64,000 nt of DNA from Phycisphaerales bacterium (lineage in GTDB: Bacteria; Planctomycetota; Phycisphaerae; Phycisphaerales; UBA1924), in assembly GCA_029260265.1 (NCBI GenBank), contig JAJDDO010000026.1, forward strand, positions 186,001 to 250,000, in the 5' to 3' direction. A program made the position numbers and the translations under genes. This document shows, one piece after another, positions 44,291-52,726 of this stretch. A model generated the notes under the pieces. The model searched no databases and had not been told where the DNA came from. It saw only the letters and a program-made list of their open reading frames with translations. How positions within the stretch are numbered: the stretch's first letter is position 1; each line of letters begins with the position of its first letter.

Positions 44291-45202
44291 GTGAGCATTT
44301 CGCCCCAAAATCCCCAAGCCCATTCCGCTGCGGAGGTTCGCGCTCGTGAGCCGGTGACGCTCAAGACCCTCAAACGCATGAAGCGCCTCGCAGAGCCCTT
44401 CGCGTGTCTCGCGTGCTACGACGCAACGACCGCGAGATGGCTGCAACGCGCGGGTGTGCATGTGCTGCTCGCGGGTGATTCCGCCGCACAGGTCATCCTC
44501 GGGCACGATCGAACCATCAACATGCCTCTGGATTTCGCCATCCAGATCACCGCCGCCATCAAGCGTGGCGCACCCAAGACGCTCATCATGGCCGACATGC
44601 CATTCCTGAGCTACCACACCTCCGTCGAATCCGCCATGACCAACGCCGCCAGGTTCATGGTCGAGGGCAAAGCCGATGTCATCAAGCTCGAAGCAGATGA
44701 AACATTTGTCCCAATCGTCGACCGCATGACCCGCGCCGGCATCCCCATCTGTGCTCATGTCGGATGCCGACCGCAATCCAGCTCCGTCACCGGCGGCCCC
44801 ATCGCAGCAGGGCGCACCAATGAGCAACTCAACCAGATCGTAACAGATGCAGTCGCCCTCGAACAAGCCGGTGCAGTCCTCATCCTCATCGAAGCCGTCC
44901 CCGCAGAAGTCACCCGCGCCGTCGTTCAAGCGGTCAAGGTACCCGTCATCGGCATCGGAGCCGGCACCGATTGCGACGGGCAGATCCTCGTCGTCAACGA
45001 TCTCCTCGGGCTCACCGAGCACCCACCGCGGTTCGCCCAGCCCGCAGCTAGCCTCGGCGAGCAGATCCTCGAAGCCGGAAAAACATGGGTCGATCGCGTC
45101 GCCAAAGGCGCCATCGGCGGGCAGCAGTACACCATGCGCGATCCAAACGCATCAAACAACACAGCTTCTGGATCCGAGACCACCAAATCGTCGAATACAT
45201 AA
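44291..45202 (+). CDS. panB: 3-methyl-2-oxobutanoate hydroxymethyltransferase
   Basis: PanB transfers a hydroxymethyl group from methylene-THF to 2-oxoisovalerate, making ketopantoate for pantothenate and CoA. The 303-residue protein has ACYDATTARWLQRAGVHVLLAGDSAAQV, ADMPFLSYH, KLEADETF, HVGCRPQSSS and the catalytic Glu region LIEAVPAEV, followed by VIGIGAGTDCDGQILV. GTG 44291 gives about 20 residues before the core and follows a TATACT box; GTG 44354 is an alternative. An Asn/Ser/Thr-rich tail ends the protein. panC and panD are not seen here. Confidence 0.95.
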   Translation: MSISPQNPQAHSAAEVRAREPVTLKTLKRMKRLAEPFACLACYDATTARWLQRAGVHVLLAGDSAAQVILGHDRTINMPLDFAIQITAAIKRGAPKTLIMADMPFLSYHTSVESAMTNAARFMVEGKADVIKLEADETFVPIVDRMTRAGIPICAHVGCRPQSSSVTGGPIAAGRTNEQLNQIVTDAVALEQAGAVLILIEAVPAEVTRAVVQAVKVPVIGIGAGTDCDGQILVVNDLLGLTEHPPRFAQPAASLGEQILEAGKTWVDRVAKGAIGGQQYTMRDPNASNNTASGSETTKSSNT

Positions 45203-45250
45203 TCGACATCCGCACGCCAAAGTTATAGAGGGTCCATCAAGGAGCACCCC

Positions 45251-46669
45251 ATGCGCAAGTTCATCACCCTCGCACCCGCGTTGATCGTCCTCATGACGAC
45301 CGTGGTCTTGCTCATGGCGGGCCCGGCGATGATGCGCCGATACACCTTTGCCCAACAATACGCCCAGATCACACTCGCACGCGATGTCCTCGCAGAAGAC
45401 GACATCCTCAGAAGAATCGATCGTTCCATCTCCGCAATCGCAGACGCCGTGGAACCAACAGTCGTCCACATCGAAGCACCGGGCGCAGACTCAAACGCCT
45501 CCGGCACCACCGGCTCAGGCTGGATCTACGACGCCGAAGGGCACATCGTCACCAATGCCCATGTCGTCCGCAACGCAGAAGAGGTCGCTGTCGAGTTCTT
45601 CGACGGCCGTGTCGTCCGCGCTCGCGTGCTCGGCAAAGACCCTTACACCGATATCGCCGTCATCAAAATTCCACCCTCCGATTTCTACTTCTCTGCACGA
45701 CGATCTATGGAACGCCTACCAAGGCGTGGTGAACGCGTCTTCGCATTCGGCTCACCCTTCGGCTTCAAGTTCTCCATGTCCGAGGGCATCGTCTCCGGGC
45801 TCGGACGCCAAGCTCCAGGCTCCAATGTGCTCGGAGGGTACACCAACTACATCCAGACCGACGCCGCCGTCAACCCAGGCAACTCGGGCGGGCCACTCGT
45901 CAACACCGATGGGCATGTCATCGGCATGTCCGTCGCCATCGCCACCGCACGATCCATCGGTGGCTCGATTGAAGACTCCGGCGGCGACTCCGCCGGCATC
46001 TCATTCGCCATACCACTCGGCACCATCGAACCAATCGTCTCCCAGATCCTCCGCTTCGGCTCCGTATCCCACGGCTACCTCGGCATCATGTTCAACCCTC
46101 GCCCGGGCAACCTCCAAAGATGGAACACAGATCAGGGCGAATCGCTGACAGGAATACTCGTCACAGACCTCGAATCCGACGGCCCATCACTGGCCGCGGG
46201 GATGCAACAAAACGACATCATCACCGCAATCGAAGGCTCGCCAATCATCGATGTCGAATCCCTCTCCACGCTCGTGAGTTCTGGGCGCCCCGGCGACACC
46301 ATCACCGTTCGCGTCTACCGCAACAATGCCCCCATCGATCTCAAGGTCAAACTCGCGAAAATGAAACCCCAAGTCCTCGCCGGTCGCATCGCCCAGCCGA
46401 TCATGGTTCAACTCGGGATGCTCATCAACCGTGAAAATGATTCCCTCGTTCGAGTCCTGCAAGTCTGGGACGGCTTTGCGGCCTCCGCCGCGGGGCTCCG
46501 CGCCGGCGATCGAGTCCTTGCTGTAGACGGCATCAGCGTGAACAATCCAGATCGTTTCTTCGTCCTCATGGCAGAACGCGGGCTCCTCACGGGTCAAAGC
46601 GTCACCCTCACCGTTGTCGGATTCGAATCCGAAGAACGCCGAGAAATCGAACTCGTGCTGTATCCATAA
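45251..46669 (+). CDS. HtrA/Deg-type serine protease with two PDZ domains
   Basis: A 472-residue periplasmic protease with an N-terminal membrane anchor or signal (LAPALIVLMTTVVLLMAGPA). The trypsin-like domain carries the triad His104 (VTNAHVV), Asp134 (YTDIAVIK) and Ser212 (NPGNSGGPL). Two PDZ domains follow, the first near GYLGIMFN...GILVTDLESDGPSLAAGMQQNDIITA and the second near FAASAAGLRAGDRVLAVDG. AAGGAG precedes the ATG. DegP-like proteases handle misfolded envelope proteins. It lies between panB and murD on the same strand. Confidence 0.95.
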   Translation: MRKFITLAPALIVLMTTVVLLMAGPAMMRRYTFAQQYAQITLARDVLAEDDILRRIDRSISAIADAVEPTVVHIEAPGADSNASGTTGSGWIYDAEGHIVTNAHVVRNAEEVAVEFFDGRVVRARVLGKDPYTDIAVIKIPPSDFYFSARRSMERLPRRGERVFAFGSPFGFKFSMSEGIVSGLGRQAPGSNVLGGYTNYIQTDAAVNPGNSGGPLVNTDGHVIGMSVAIATARSIGGSIEDSGGDSAGISFAIPLGTIEPIVSQILRFGSVSHGYLGIMFNPRPGNLQRWNTDQGESLTGILVTDLESDGPSLAAGMQQNDIITAIEGSPIIDVESLSTLVSSGRPGDTITVRVYRNNAPIDLKVKLAKMKPQVLAGRIAQPIMVQLGMLINRENDSLVRVLQVWDGFAASAAGLRAGDRVLAVDGISVNNPDRFFVLMAERGLLTGQSVTLTVVGFESEERREIELVLYP

Positions 46670-46747
46670 ATTCCCAAGCCGTCTCTGGCAAGAGAAAACG
46701 CCATCACTCAAACGCCCATCCAAAGCTGGTCAGAAAAATCCGTCACC

Positions 46748-48055
46748 GTGATGGGGCTCGGGCGATTCGCGGGTGGTGCCGCAGTGACCAAGCACCTCGC
46801 GGCAATGGGCGCAAGGGTCCTCGTCACCGACCTCGCCGATCAAGCAACCCTTGCCGATTCGATCGCAACCCTGCAGCCGCTCATCGATTCAGGCAAGATC
46901 CAACTCCGGCTCGGCGAACACCGGGTCGAAGACTTTGTAAACGCCGACTGCGTGATCGCCAACCCCGCAGTTCCCAAGCCCTGGGCGAACCGCTACCTCA
47001 ATGCAGCACACGATCAAGGCGTCCCGATCACCACCGAAATCCAGATCGCCCTCGACCTCCTCGACCAATCGAGGCTCATAGCGATCACCGGGTCAGCGGG
47101 CAAATCCACAACCGCAGCCATGACACACGCCGGGCTGAAGGCAGCGGGGGTCAAGAGTATCCTCGCAGGTAACATCGGCGCCTCCGTGCTCGATCAACTC
47201 GGGCAACTCACCAATGAGACCATCATCGTCCTCGAACTCTCCAGCGCCATGCTGCACTGGCTCGATTCTCTCTCGCCCGCTGTTTCCCTGGTGACCAACT
47301 GCACAGAGAACCACACCGACTGGCACGGCTCATACGCACACTACCAAGCCTGCAAGGCATCAATCTTCGCCAATCAATCACACGGCTCCTCAGCCGTGCT
47401 TCATAGCTCGCTGGCTGATTGGAAAACAAACCAAGGCGTCCAGCGATTCGTTCTTCAACAATCCGATGAGCGACCCAACTGCACGCTTCCCGGAGCACAC
47501 AACGCGATGAACGCGGCAATGGCCGACGCCGCCGTTCAAGCCATGCTCACCTCCATCCATCATCAATACGATCCACAGACGATCGAAAAAGCTGTTCGCA
47601 CATTCCCCGGGCTTGATCATCGGCTCTCGCTCTGTCACCATTCCAATGGGATCCATTTCTACAACGACTCAAAGTGCACAGTCCCGAATGCAACGCTCTT
47701 GGCCGTCGATGCGGTCTCGCAAGTCGTCAATCGCAAATCAATCCACCTCATCGCAGGCGGCTACGACAAGGGTTCCGACCTCACGCCAATCAGCCAACTC
47801 GCAGAGTCCATCGCCGGGCTCTACACCATCGGGGCAACCGGCGCAGCAATCGCCGCCGCAGCCAGCGCCAACGCACACGACTGCGGAACTCTCCCATCCG
47901 CCATGCGCACCATTATGCAGCACGCCGCCCCCGGCGATGCGGTGCTCCTCTCCCCGGGATGCGCCTCATGGGATCAGTTCACCAACTACGAGCAACGAGG
48001 CGAGCAGTTCCGCCAACTCGCCATCAAGCTCTCGGAGCGTACAAAGTGTGGCTAA
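46748..48055 (+). CDS. murD: UDP-N-acetylmuramoyl-alanine--D-glutamate ligase
   Basis: MurD adds D-glutamate to UDP-MurNAc-L-Ala in peptidoglycan synthesis, which matters because many planctomycetes were once thought to lack peptidoglycan. The product (435 residues from GTG 46748) shows GLGRFAGGAAVTKHL, the ATP loop ITGSAGKSTTAAM, CTENHTDWHGSYAHYQACKASIF, YNDSKCTVPNATLLAV and VLLSPGCASWDQFTNYEQRGEQF. The expected first beta strand (SVTVMGLG) starts before GTG 46748, so the true start may be a rare codon upstream such as CTG 46685 or ATC 46703. The 3' end overlaps the next gene by ten bases. Confidence 0.93.
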   Translation: MMGLGRFAGGAAVTKHLAAMGARVLVTDLADQATLADSIATLQPLIDSGKIQLRLGEHRVEDFVNADCVIANPAVPKPWANRYLNAAHDQGVPITTEIQIALDLLDQSRLIAITGSAGKSTTAAMTHAGLKAAGVKSILAGNIGASVLDQLGQLTNETIIVLELSSAMLHWLDSLSPAVSLVTNCTENHTDWHGSYAHYQACKASIFANQSHGSSAVLHSSLADWKTNQGVQRFVLQQSDERPNCTLPGAHNAMNAAMADAAVQAMLTSIHHQYDPQTIEKAVRTFPGLDHRLSLCHHSNGIHFYNDSKCTVPNATLLAVDAVSQVVNRKSIHLIAGGYDKGSDLTPISQLAESIAGLYTIGATGAAIAAAASANAHDCGTLPSAMRTIMQHAAPGDAVLLSPGCASWDQFTNYEQRGEQFRQLAIKLSERTKCG

Positions 48056-48750
48056 TCCCATCCATCCTCTCGCTCGGATTGCTGGCAGCAACCCCAGAGC
48101 CCACCACGCCCAAACTCGATGAGCTACTCCCCGGACTCTTCGTAGCCGAAGGCATCGTCGAGTTTGATGCGAAAATCGCGATCGACTGCCATCATCCCGC
48201 CACACCCGATGTCTACCTCGAAATGCTGATCACCGCACCCGACTCCCGCGAGCATGAATCGCTCCTCGTCGCCGAGGTAAAACCATCATCACTCCACGCC
48301 GCCCTGCTCGCAGCGGGGTTTGAACCGGGCGAACCACTGCGCACCGATCCAGACGCAAAGAAACTCATCGCGCCGATCGGCGATCAACTCCAGGTGCAGA
48401 TCATCTCCGCAGAGAATGAACCGATCCAGATCGAATCATGGGTGATGCATGTCGAAACTTCCAGACCGCTCACAGAGTCTGACACATGGAACGGGCTGGT
48501 CTTTGCCGGCTCAAGGCTCGATGACCAGGGCTACGCCGCCGATTTGGATGGCACCCTCGTCGCACTGACACCCTTCTCTACCGAGGTCATCGCACCCGCA
48601 TGGACCACCTCCCCCGACGCAGCAACCGAGGAACCAATCTGGATCGCCGATCGTGACCGTGTTCCCAAGCAGGGGCACCCGGTGCGTGTACGAATCGTGG
48701 GCAGCAGTGGGGGCGAACCAGAGGTTGATCCAGATCCGCAGCCTGAATAA
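48046..48750 (+). CDS. exported YdjY-domain-like protein
   Basis: A 234-residue protein with a short signal-like N-terminus (WLIPSILSLGLLAA). GLFVAEGIVEFDAKIAIDCHH and TPDVYLEMLITAPDSREHESLL then KPSSLHAALLAAGFEPG are typical of planctomycete proteins with a YdjY-like domain of unknown function, often encoded near iron-sulfur proteins but not here. It starts at GTG 48046 with GGAG upstream, inside the end of murD, so translation is coupled. The Asp/Pro/Glu-rich C-terminus looks disordered. Function unknown. Confidence 0.8.
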   Translation: MWLIPSILSLGLLAATPEPTTPKLDELLPGLFVAEGIVEFDAKIAIDCHHPATPDVYLEMLITAPDSREHESLLVAEVKPSSLHAALLAAGFEPGEPLRTDPDAKKLIAPIGDQLQVQIISAENEPIQIESWVMHVETSRPLTESDTWNGLVFAGSRLDDQGYAADLDGTLVALTPFSTEVIAPAWTTSPDAATEEPIWIADRDRVPKQGHPVRVRIVGSSGGEPEVDPDPQPE

Positions 48751-51102
48751 TCACATCAGCCAGATGGGATCAACATCAATCCCGCAGCTCGCATCGCTCT
48801 TCAGCAGCCCCTCCGCCCGCACCCTCCCGAGCGCAAGCTGGATCAGATTCGCCCGCGGCGCGACAAGCTCGATCGACCACCGGTACTGATTCGCAATCTT
48901 TGAAATCACGCATTCCATCGGCCCAGTGATCTGCACCCCCTCCACGCCATCACGCCGGAGCGCATCGCCAATCTGCAACGCAATCGCGTGCGCTCTCGCA
49001 TGATCCTTATGCCGGATCACCACCCGAGCCATCCGTGTGCAAGGGGGGAAACCCGCAAGCCGCCGATTGGTCAGTTCCTGCGATGCAAAGGTGTCGTACC
49101 GGTGCTCCGCCGCAAGCGTGATCGCCGGGCTCAACGGATTCAGCGTCTGCACAAGGACCCGCCCCGGCGTCGACCCACGCCCCGCCCGCCCCGCCACCTG
49201 GCTCACAAGCTGAAAGGTCCTCTCCTCAGCCCGAAAATCGGGCAAGTACAACGCCGTATCCGCGCTCAGCACCCCGACGAGCGAGACATTCGGGAAATCC
49301 AGACCCTTCGCGATCATCTGCGTCCCCAGCAGCATTTTCAACGCGCCGCTGCCGAACCGGTCAAGCGTTCTGAAATAGTCCTTCGCGCTCCGCATCGAAT
49401 CCGAATCAACCCGTGCGAAGCCCTCACCCTCCCGCAGCGACAACAGCTCGCCGTACCGCCGCTCGATCTCCTCTTCTACCCGTTGTGTCCCCGCACCAAG
49501 CTCGACCACGGGTTTGCCGGTCATCGGGCAGCTCTTGGGGATCAGCCGCTCAGAGCCGCAATGATGGCACCGCACATACCGCCGCCCGCTCTGCGTCCGC
49601 ACCGACCCGCGATGAACGACCATCGTCGCATCGCACTGATCACACTCGAGCTTCCATCCGCACTGAGGATCCGTAGACACCACCACACTGGCGAACCCCC
49701 GCCGGTTGAGCAGCAACAACGCCTGTGATCCAGATTCAATCGTCTCCACAATCGCATCGTGCAAGCTCGGGCCGATCGCATCCGTCTTCCGCCGCAACGC
49801 CTCATTCTTCCCATCAAGCTTCCGGTGAACATCTCGCTCCATATCAATCACCCGCACGCTCGGCATCAACCCCCCGGTCGCCCGCGTGGCAAGCCTCCAA
49901 CGCGTATACCGCCCGTCCATCGCGTTGGCGTAACTCTCCAACGAAGGCGTAGCAGACCCAAGCACGACCGGGCATCCCTCGAGCTGCGCCCTCTTGACCG
50001 CCGCATCACGCCCGTTGTACCTCGGCATCGAATCCTGCTTGTACGAACTGTCATGCTCCTCATCCACCACGATCATGCCCAGATCCGACAACGGAGCAAA
50101 AACCGCCGATCGCGCCCCAACAACCACACGCGATTGGCCATCACGAGCCGAAGCCCATTGCTTGTGCCTTGTCGATGCGCTCAGCCCAGAATGAAGCACC
50201 GAAACGCCCACACCCCCAAACCGCGAAACAAACCGCCCCGCCGTCTGAGGCGTCAACGCAATCTCAGGCACCAAAACCAACGCAGTCTTGCCCCGCGCAA
50301 GCACCCGATCAATCAGATGCATGTACACCTCTGTCTTCCCAGACCCCGTCACGCCCTGCACAAGATGAACCCCAAAGGCATCGAGCGTCTTCGAGATCCC
50401 ATCGACCACGCCCGACTGCTCTTCATTGAGCATCGGCCGCGTATCCTCGCGCTGCTCAAGCAGATCAAAGACCTCCGCCGCCCGTATAGATTGAATCTCA
50501 ACCGTTTCGAGAAACCCCGCCTTCAAAAGCCGATTGATCGGCGTCAAGTTGCTCAACCCCAGCTTCACCCGAAGCGCCTTCGGATCCGCCGGAAAAACAT
50601 CGTCCGCCAACCCGCAAATCTGCTCCCAAGCAAACTTCGTCTTCCCAACGAGCACGCCCTCTGCATCTTCTGGAACCGATACGCAAACCTGCACGCCAAT
50701 CCGCGTCTTCGCCCCCGTCCGCGATTTCACCGCAGATGGCAACGCCGAGTTCAGCACCATCCCGAGCGGGCACAGATAGTACTTGCTCATCCACCGTGCC
50801 AGCTCCACAACGCCCGGCTCGATGCCAGACGAAGTAATCTCCGAAATCGGTTTGACCTTTCGCGGATCAAACCCATTGAGCAGCTCCATCCCCCCGGCTT
50901 CAATCACGATCCCCCCGGTCGCGGTGTTGCCCCGCCCGACCGGAACAATCACCCGCTGCCCAACCCGCACCGGCTCGTCAGAGCGATAGCTCAACCCATC
51001 CGCGCGATCCAACCCCCGCTCGATCGCCACACGAACAAACATCGTCGATTCAGGATCGAAAGTCGGCAGAGAATCATCGCTGGTCGGGAACAGGGACACC
51101 AT
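48751..51102 (-). CDS. priA: primosomal replication helicase PriA
   Basis: PriA restarts collapsed replication forks by binding branched DNA and loading the replisome. The 783-residue protein has an N-terminal DNA-binding part (VAIERGLDRADGLSYR, VGQRVIVPVGRGNT), Walker A VTGSGKTEVYM, the DEEH box MIVVDEEHDSSYKQD, RYNGRDAAVKRA, and helicase motifs around GAGTQRVEE and GTQMIAKGLDFPNVSLVGVLSAD. The cysteine-rich insert has CDQC and CHHC, but the other two pairs are reduced to one Cys each (DPQCGW and CPMTGK). ATG 51102 or GTG 51099 are possible starts; the latter lies 5 bases after TAGGAT. It is divergent from carA. Confidence 0.95.
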   Translation of the reverse strand: MVSLFPTSDDSLPTFDPESTMFVRVAIERGLDRADGLSYRSDEPVRVGQRVIVPVGRGNTATGGIVIEAGGMELLNGFDPRKVKPISEITSSGIEPGVVELARWMSKYYLCPLGMVLNSALPSAVKSRTGAKTRIGVQVCVSVPEDAEGVLVGKTKFAWEQICGLADDVFPADPKALRVKLGLSNLTPINRLLKAGFLETVEIQSIRAAEVFDLLEQREDTRPMLNEEQSGVVDGISKTLDAFGVHLVQGVTGSGKTEVYMHLIDRVLARGKTALVLVPEIALTPQTAGRFVSRFGGVGVSVLHSGLSASTRHKQWASARDGQSRVVVGARSAVFAPLSDLGMIVVDEEHDSSYKQDSMPRYNGRDAAVKRAQLEGCPVVLGSATPSLESYANAMDGRYTRWRLATRATGGLMPSVRVIDMERDVHRKLDGKNEALRRKTDAIGPSLHDAIVETIESGSQALLLLNRRGFASVVVSTDPQCGWKLECDQCDATMVVHRGSVRTQSGRRYVRCHHCGSERLIPKSCPMTGKPVVELGAGTQRVEEEIERRYGELLSLREGEGFARVDSDSMRSAKDYFRTLDRFGSGALKMLLGTQMIAKGLDFPNVSLVGVLSADTALYLPDFRAEERTFQLVSQVAGRAGRGSTPGRVLVQTLNPLSPAITLAAEHRYDTFASQELTNRRLAGFPPCTRMARVVIRHKDHARAHAIALQIGDALRRDGVEGVQITGPMECVISKIANQYRWSIELVAPRANLIQLALGRVRAEGLLKSDASCGIDVDPIWLM

Positions 51103-51104
51103 CA

Positions 51105-51110
51105 ATCCTA
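51105..51110 (-). promoter_or_regulatory. -10-like hexamer of priA
   Basis: TAGGAT on the minus strand, 5 bases before GTG 51099 (2 before ATG 51102). It overlaps the carA hexamer by two bases. Confidence 0.4.
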
Positions 51111-51114
51111 CACT
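51109..51114 (+). promoter_or_regulatory. -10-like hexamer of carA
   Basis: TACACT ends 7 bases before GTG 51122, the only good carA start. Confidence 0.45.
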
Positions 51115-51121
51115 GGTCTTT

Positions 51122-52324
51122 GTGAGCACGAAACACAAATCAAAACCCATCGCAAGACTCGCCCTCGCAGACGCCCGCATCTACTGCGGTGTCCCCTTCG
51201 GAGCGGTCAACCAAGGCATCTGCCAAGCCGCAGAACTCGTCTTCAACACCGCCATGACCGGGTACCAAGAGTCCCTCACCGACCCCTCCTACACCGCACA
51301 AATCCTCATCCAAACCGCCCCATTGATCGGCAACACCGGCGCAAACGCCGAGGACTTCGAGTCCGATCGAGTCCGGGTCTCCGGATTCGTGGTCCACCAG
51401 CTCCCCAAGCACTATTCCAACGCACGCGCCGATTGCTCGCTCGATAAACTGCTCGCCCAGCACCATGTCCTCGCCATCGCAGGCATAGACACCCGCGAGC
51501 TCACCCGACACCTGCGGACCCAAGGCGTCGTCCAGGCAGCCCTCACCGATCGCACCGATATCACCGATCAACAACTCGTTCAAATCGCCAAAGACGCCCC
51601 CCCGATGCTCGCCCAAGACCTCGCAACCCGCGTTGCAACCCACTCAGAATCCGCGTGGCATGAAGACCAAGGGCAATGGGCAGCCAAGCCAGACCGAGCT
51701 TCGCCAGATTCCAGCACCACAAGCCAGCCGACGGCCCTCCTCATCGATTGCGGCCTCAAATCCAACATCGCACGCTCGCTCACCCAGCGAGGCATCCAAG
51801 TACAGGTGGTGCCCCCAACAATCACCGCGGAGGCGATCAAGGCCAAGTACCTCCAAGGCCAAGCCGACGGCCTTTTCGTTTCCAACGGGCCCGGCGACCC
51901 AGAAGCCGTCCAATCGCTCATCGACCAACTCGCTGAAATCCTCACAGATCCACAACTCGAGCAACTCCCCGTCTACGGCATCTGCCTGGGCAACCAACTC
52001 TTGGCGCTCGCCCTCGGCGCAACCACTTACAAACTCCCCTTCGGGCACCGTGGGGCCAATCAACCGGTGCTCAACCTCCTCAACGGGCGGATTGAAATCA
52101 CAAGCCAGAACCACGGCTTTGCGGTTGATCAAAGCTCGCTTGAAGCCCTCGGCGCTGAAATGACCCATGTCCATCTCAATGATCGCACGCTCGCCGGGTT
52201 CCAAATCCCCTCCCGCCCGGTCCGTGCGGTGCAGTTTCATCCAGAAGCTTCGCCCGGGCCTCACGATTCCGCAGGATTCTTTGATTCTTTCCTCGAATCC
52301 CTCGCCGGTTCCCACACGCGATAA
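51122..52324 (+). CDS. carA: carbamoyl-phosphate synthase small subunit
   Basis: CarA hydrolyses glutamine and passes ammonia to CarB for carbamoyl phosphate, used in arginine and pyrimidine synthesis. The 400-residue protein has the N-terminal domain (FNTAMTGYQESLTDPSY, GNTGANAEDFES, IAGIDTRELTRHLRTQG) and the class I glutamine amidotransferase domain with PVYGICLGNQLLALALGA (nucleophile Cys), SQNHGFAV and QFHPEASPGPHDSAGFF (His, Glu). The start is GTG 51122. No carB is present within the window, so the two subunits are not adjacent. Confidence 0.97.
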   Translation: MSTKHKSKPIARLALADARIYCGVPFGAVNQGICQAAELVFNTAMTGYQESLTDPSYTAQILIQTAPLIGNTGANAEDFESDRVRVSGFVVHQLPKHYSNARADCSLDKLLAQHHVLAIAGIDTRELTRHLRTQGVVQAALTDRTDITDQQLVQIAKDAPPMLAQDLATRVATHSESAWHEDQGQWAAKPDRASPDSSTTSQPTALLIDCGLKSNIARSLTQRGIQVQVVPPTITAEAIKAKYLQGQADGLFVSNGPGDPEAVQSLIDQLAEILTDPQLEQLPVYGICLGNQLLALALGATTYKLPFGHRGANQPVLNLLNGRIEITSQNHGFAVDQSSLEALGAEMTHVHLNDRTLAGFQIPSRPVRAVQFHPEASPGPHDSAGFFDSFLESLAGSHTR

Positions 52325-52726
52325 TGCAGGGTTCTCAGACCTATGGACCCAAAATTATGGTTAGTGCCAACGCTACTTCGCCCCATTCTTCCCAAGATTC
52401 GCCAGAAAACTCGCAAATTCGCCCAATCTGCTCTTGCATCGTGAGGCCACCGAGGTATATTCGGTACATGGCTCCGACAGGGAGAAGATCCATTTGTGAA
52501 GATCTGATCTGTGTTCGTGGTCACCGCTGAAGGGTTGCTTCTCTCAGACGCCGACTCGTGGGTCGTAGAGGCAACTGAGGAAGAGAGAGAACCTCGAAGC
52601 GGCAGTGTTTGGATGATCTGCATCAATGTGTATTGATGAAGATCTATTTATGTTCGTTCCAGGCTGTCCATTTCGGATATACAGTCTCGAGTTGTGGTTA
52701 CTAAATTTAGAAAAGAGGAGCTTTCC
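52325..52726. other. intergenic region
   Basis: About 400 bases between carA and the dockerin protein gene. No coding frame with credible composition or start is seen and no RNA motif is recognised. An AAAAGAGGAG ribosome site for the next gene ends the region. Confidence 0.4.

Noticed and set aside
49759-51447. A 562-codon open frame opposite priA and running into carA
   Set aside because: Low-complexity Arg/Pro/His product, overlapping two clear genes in other frames.
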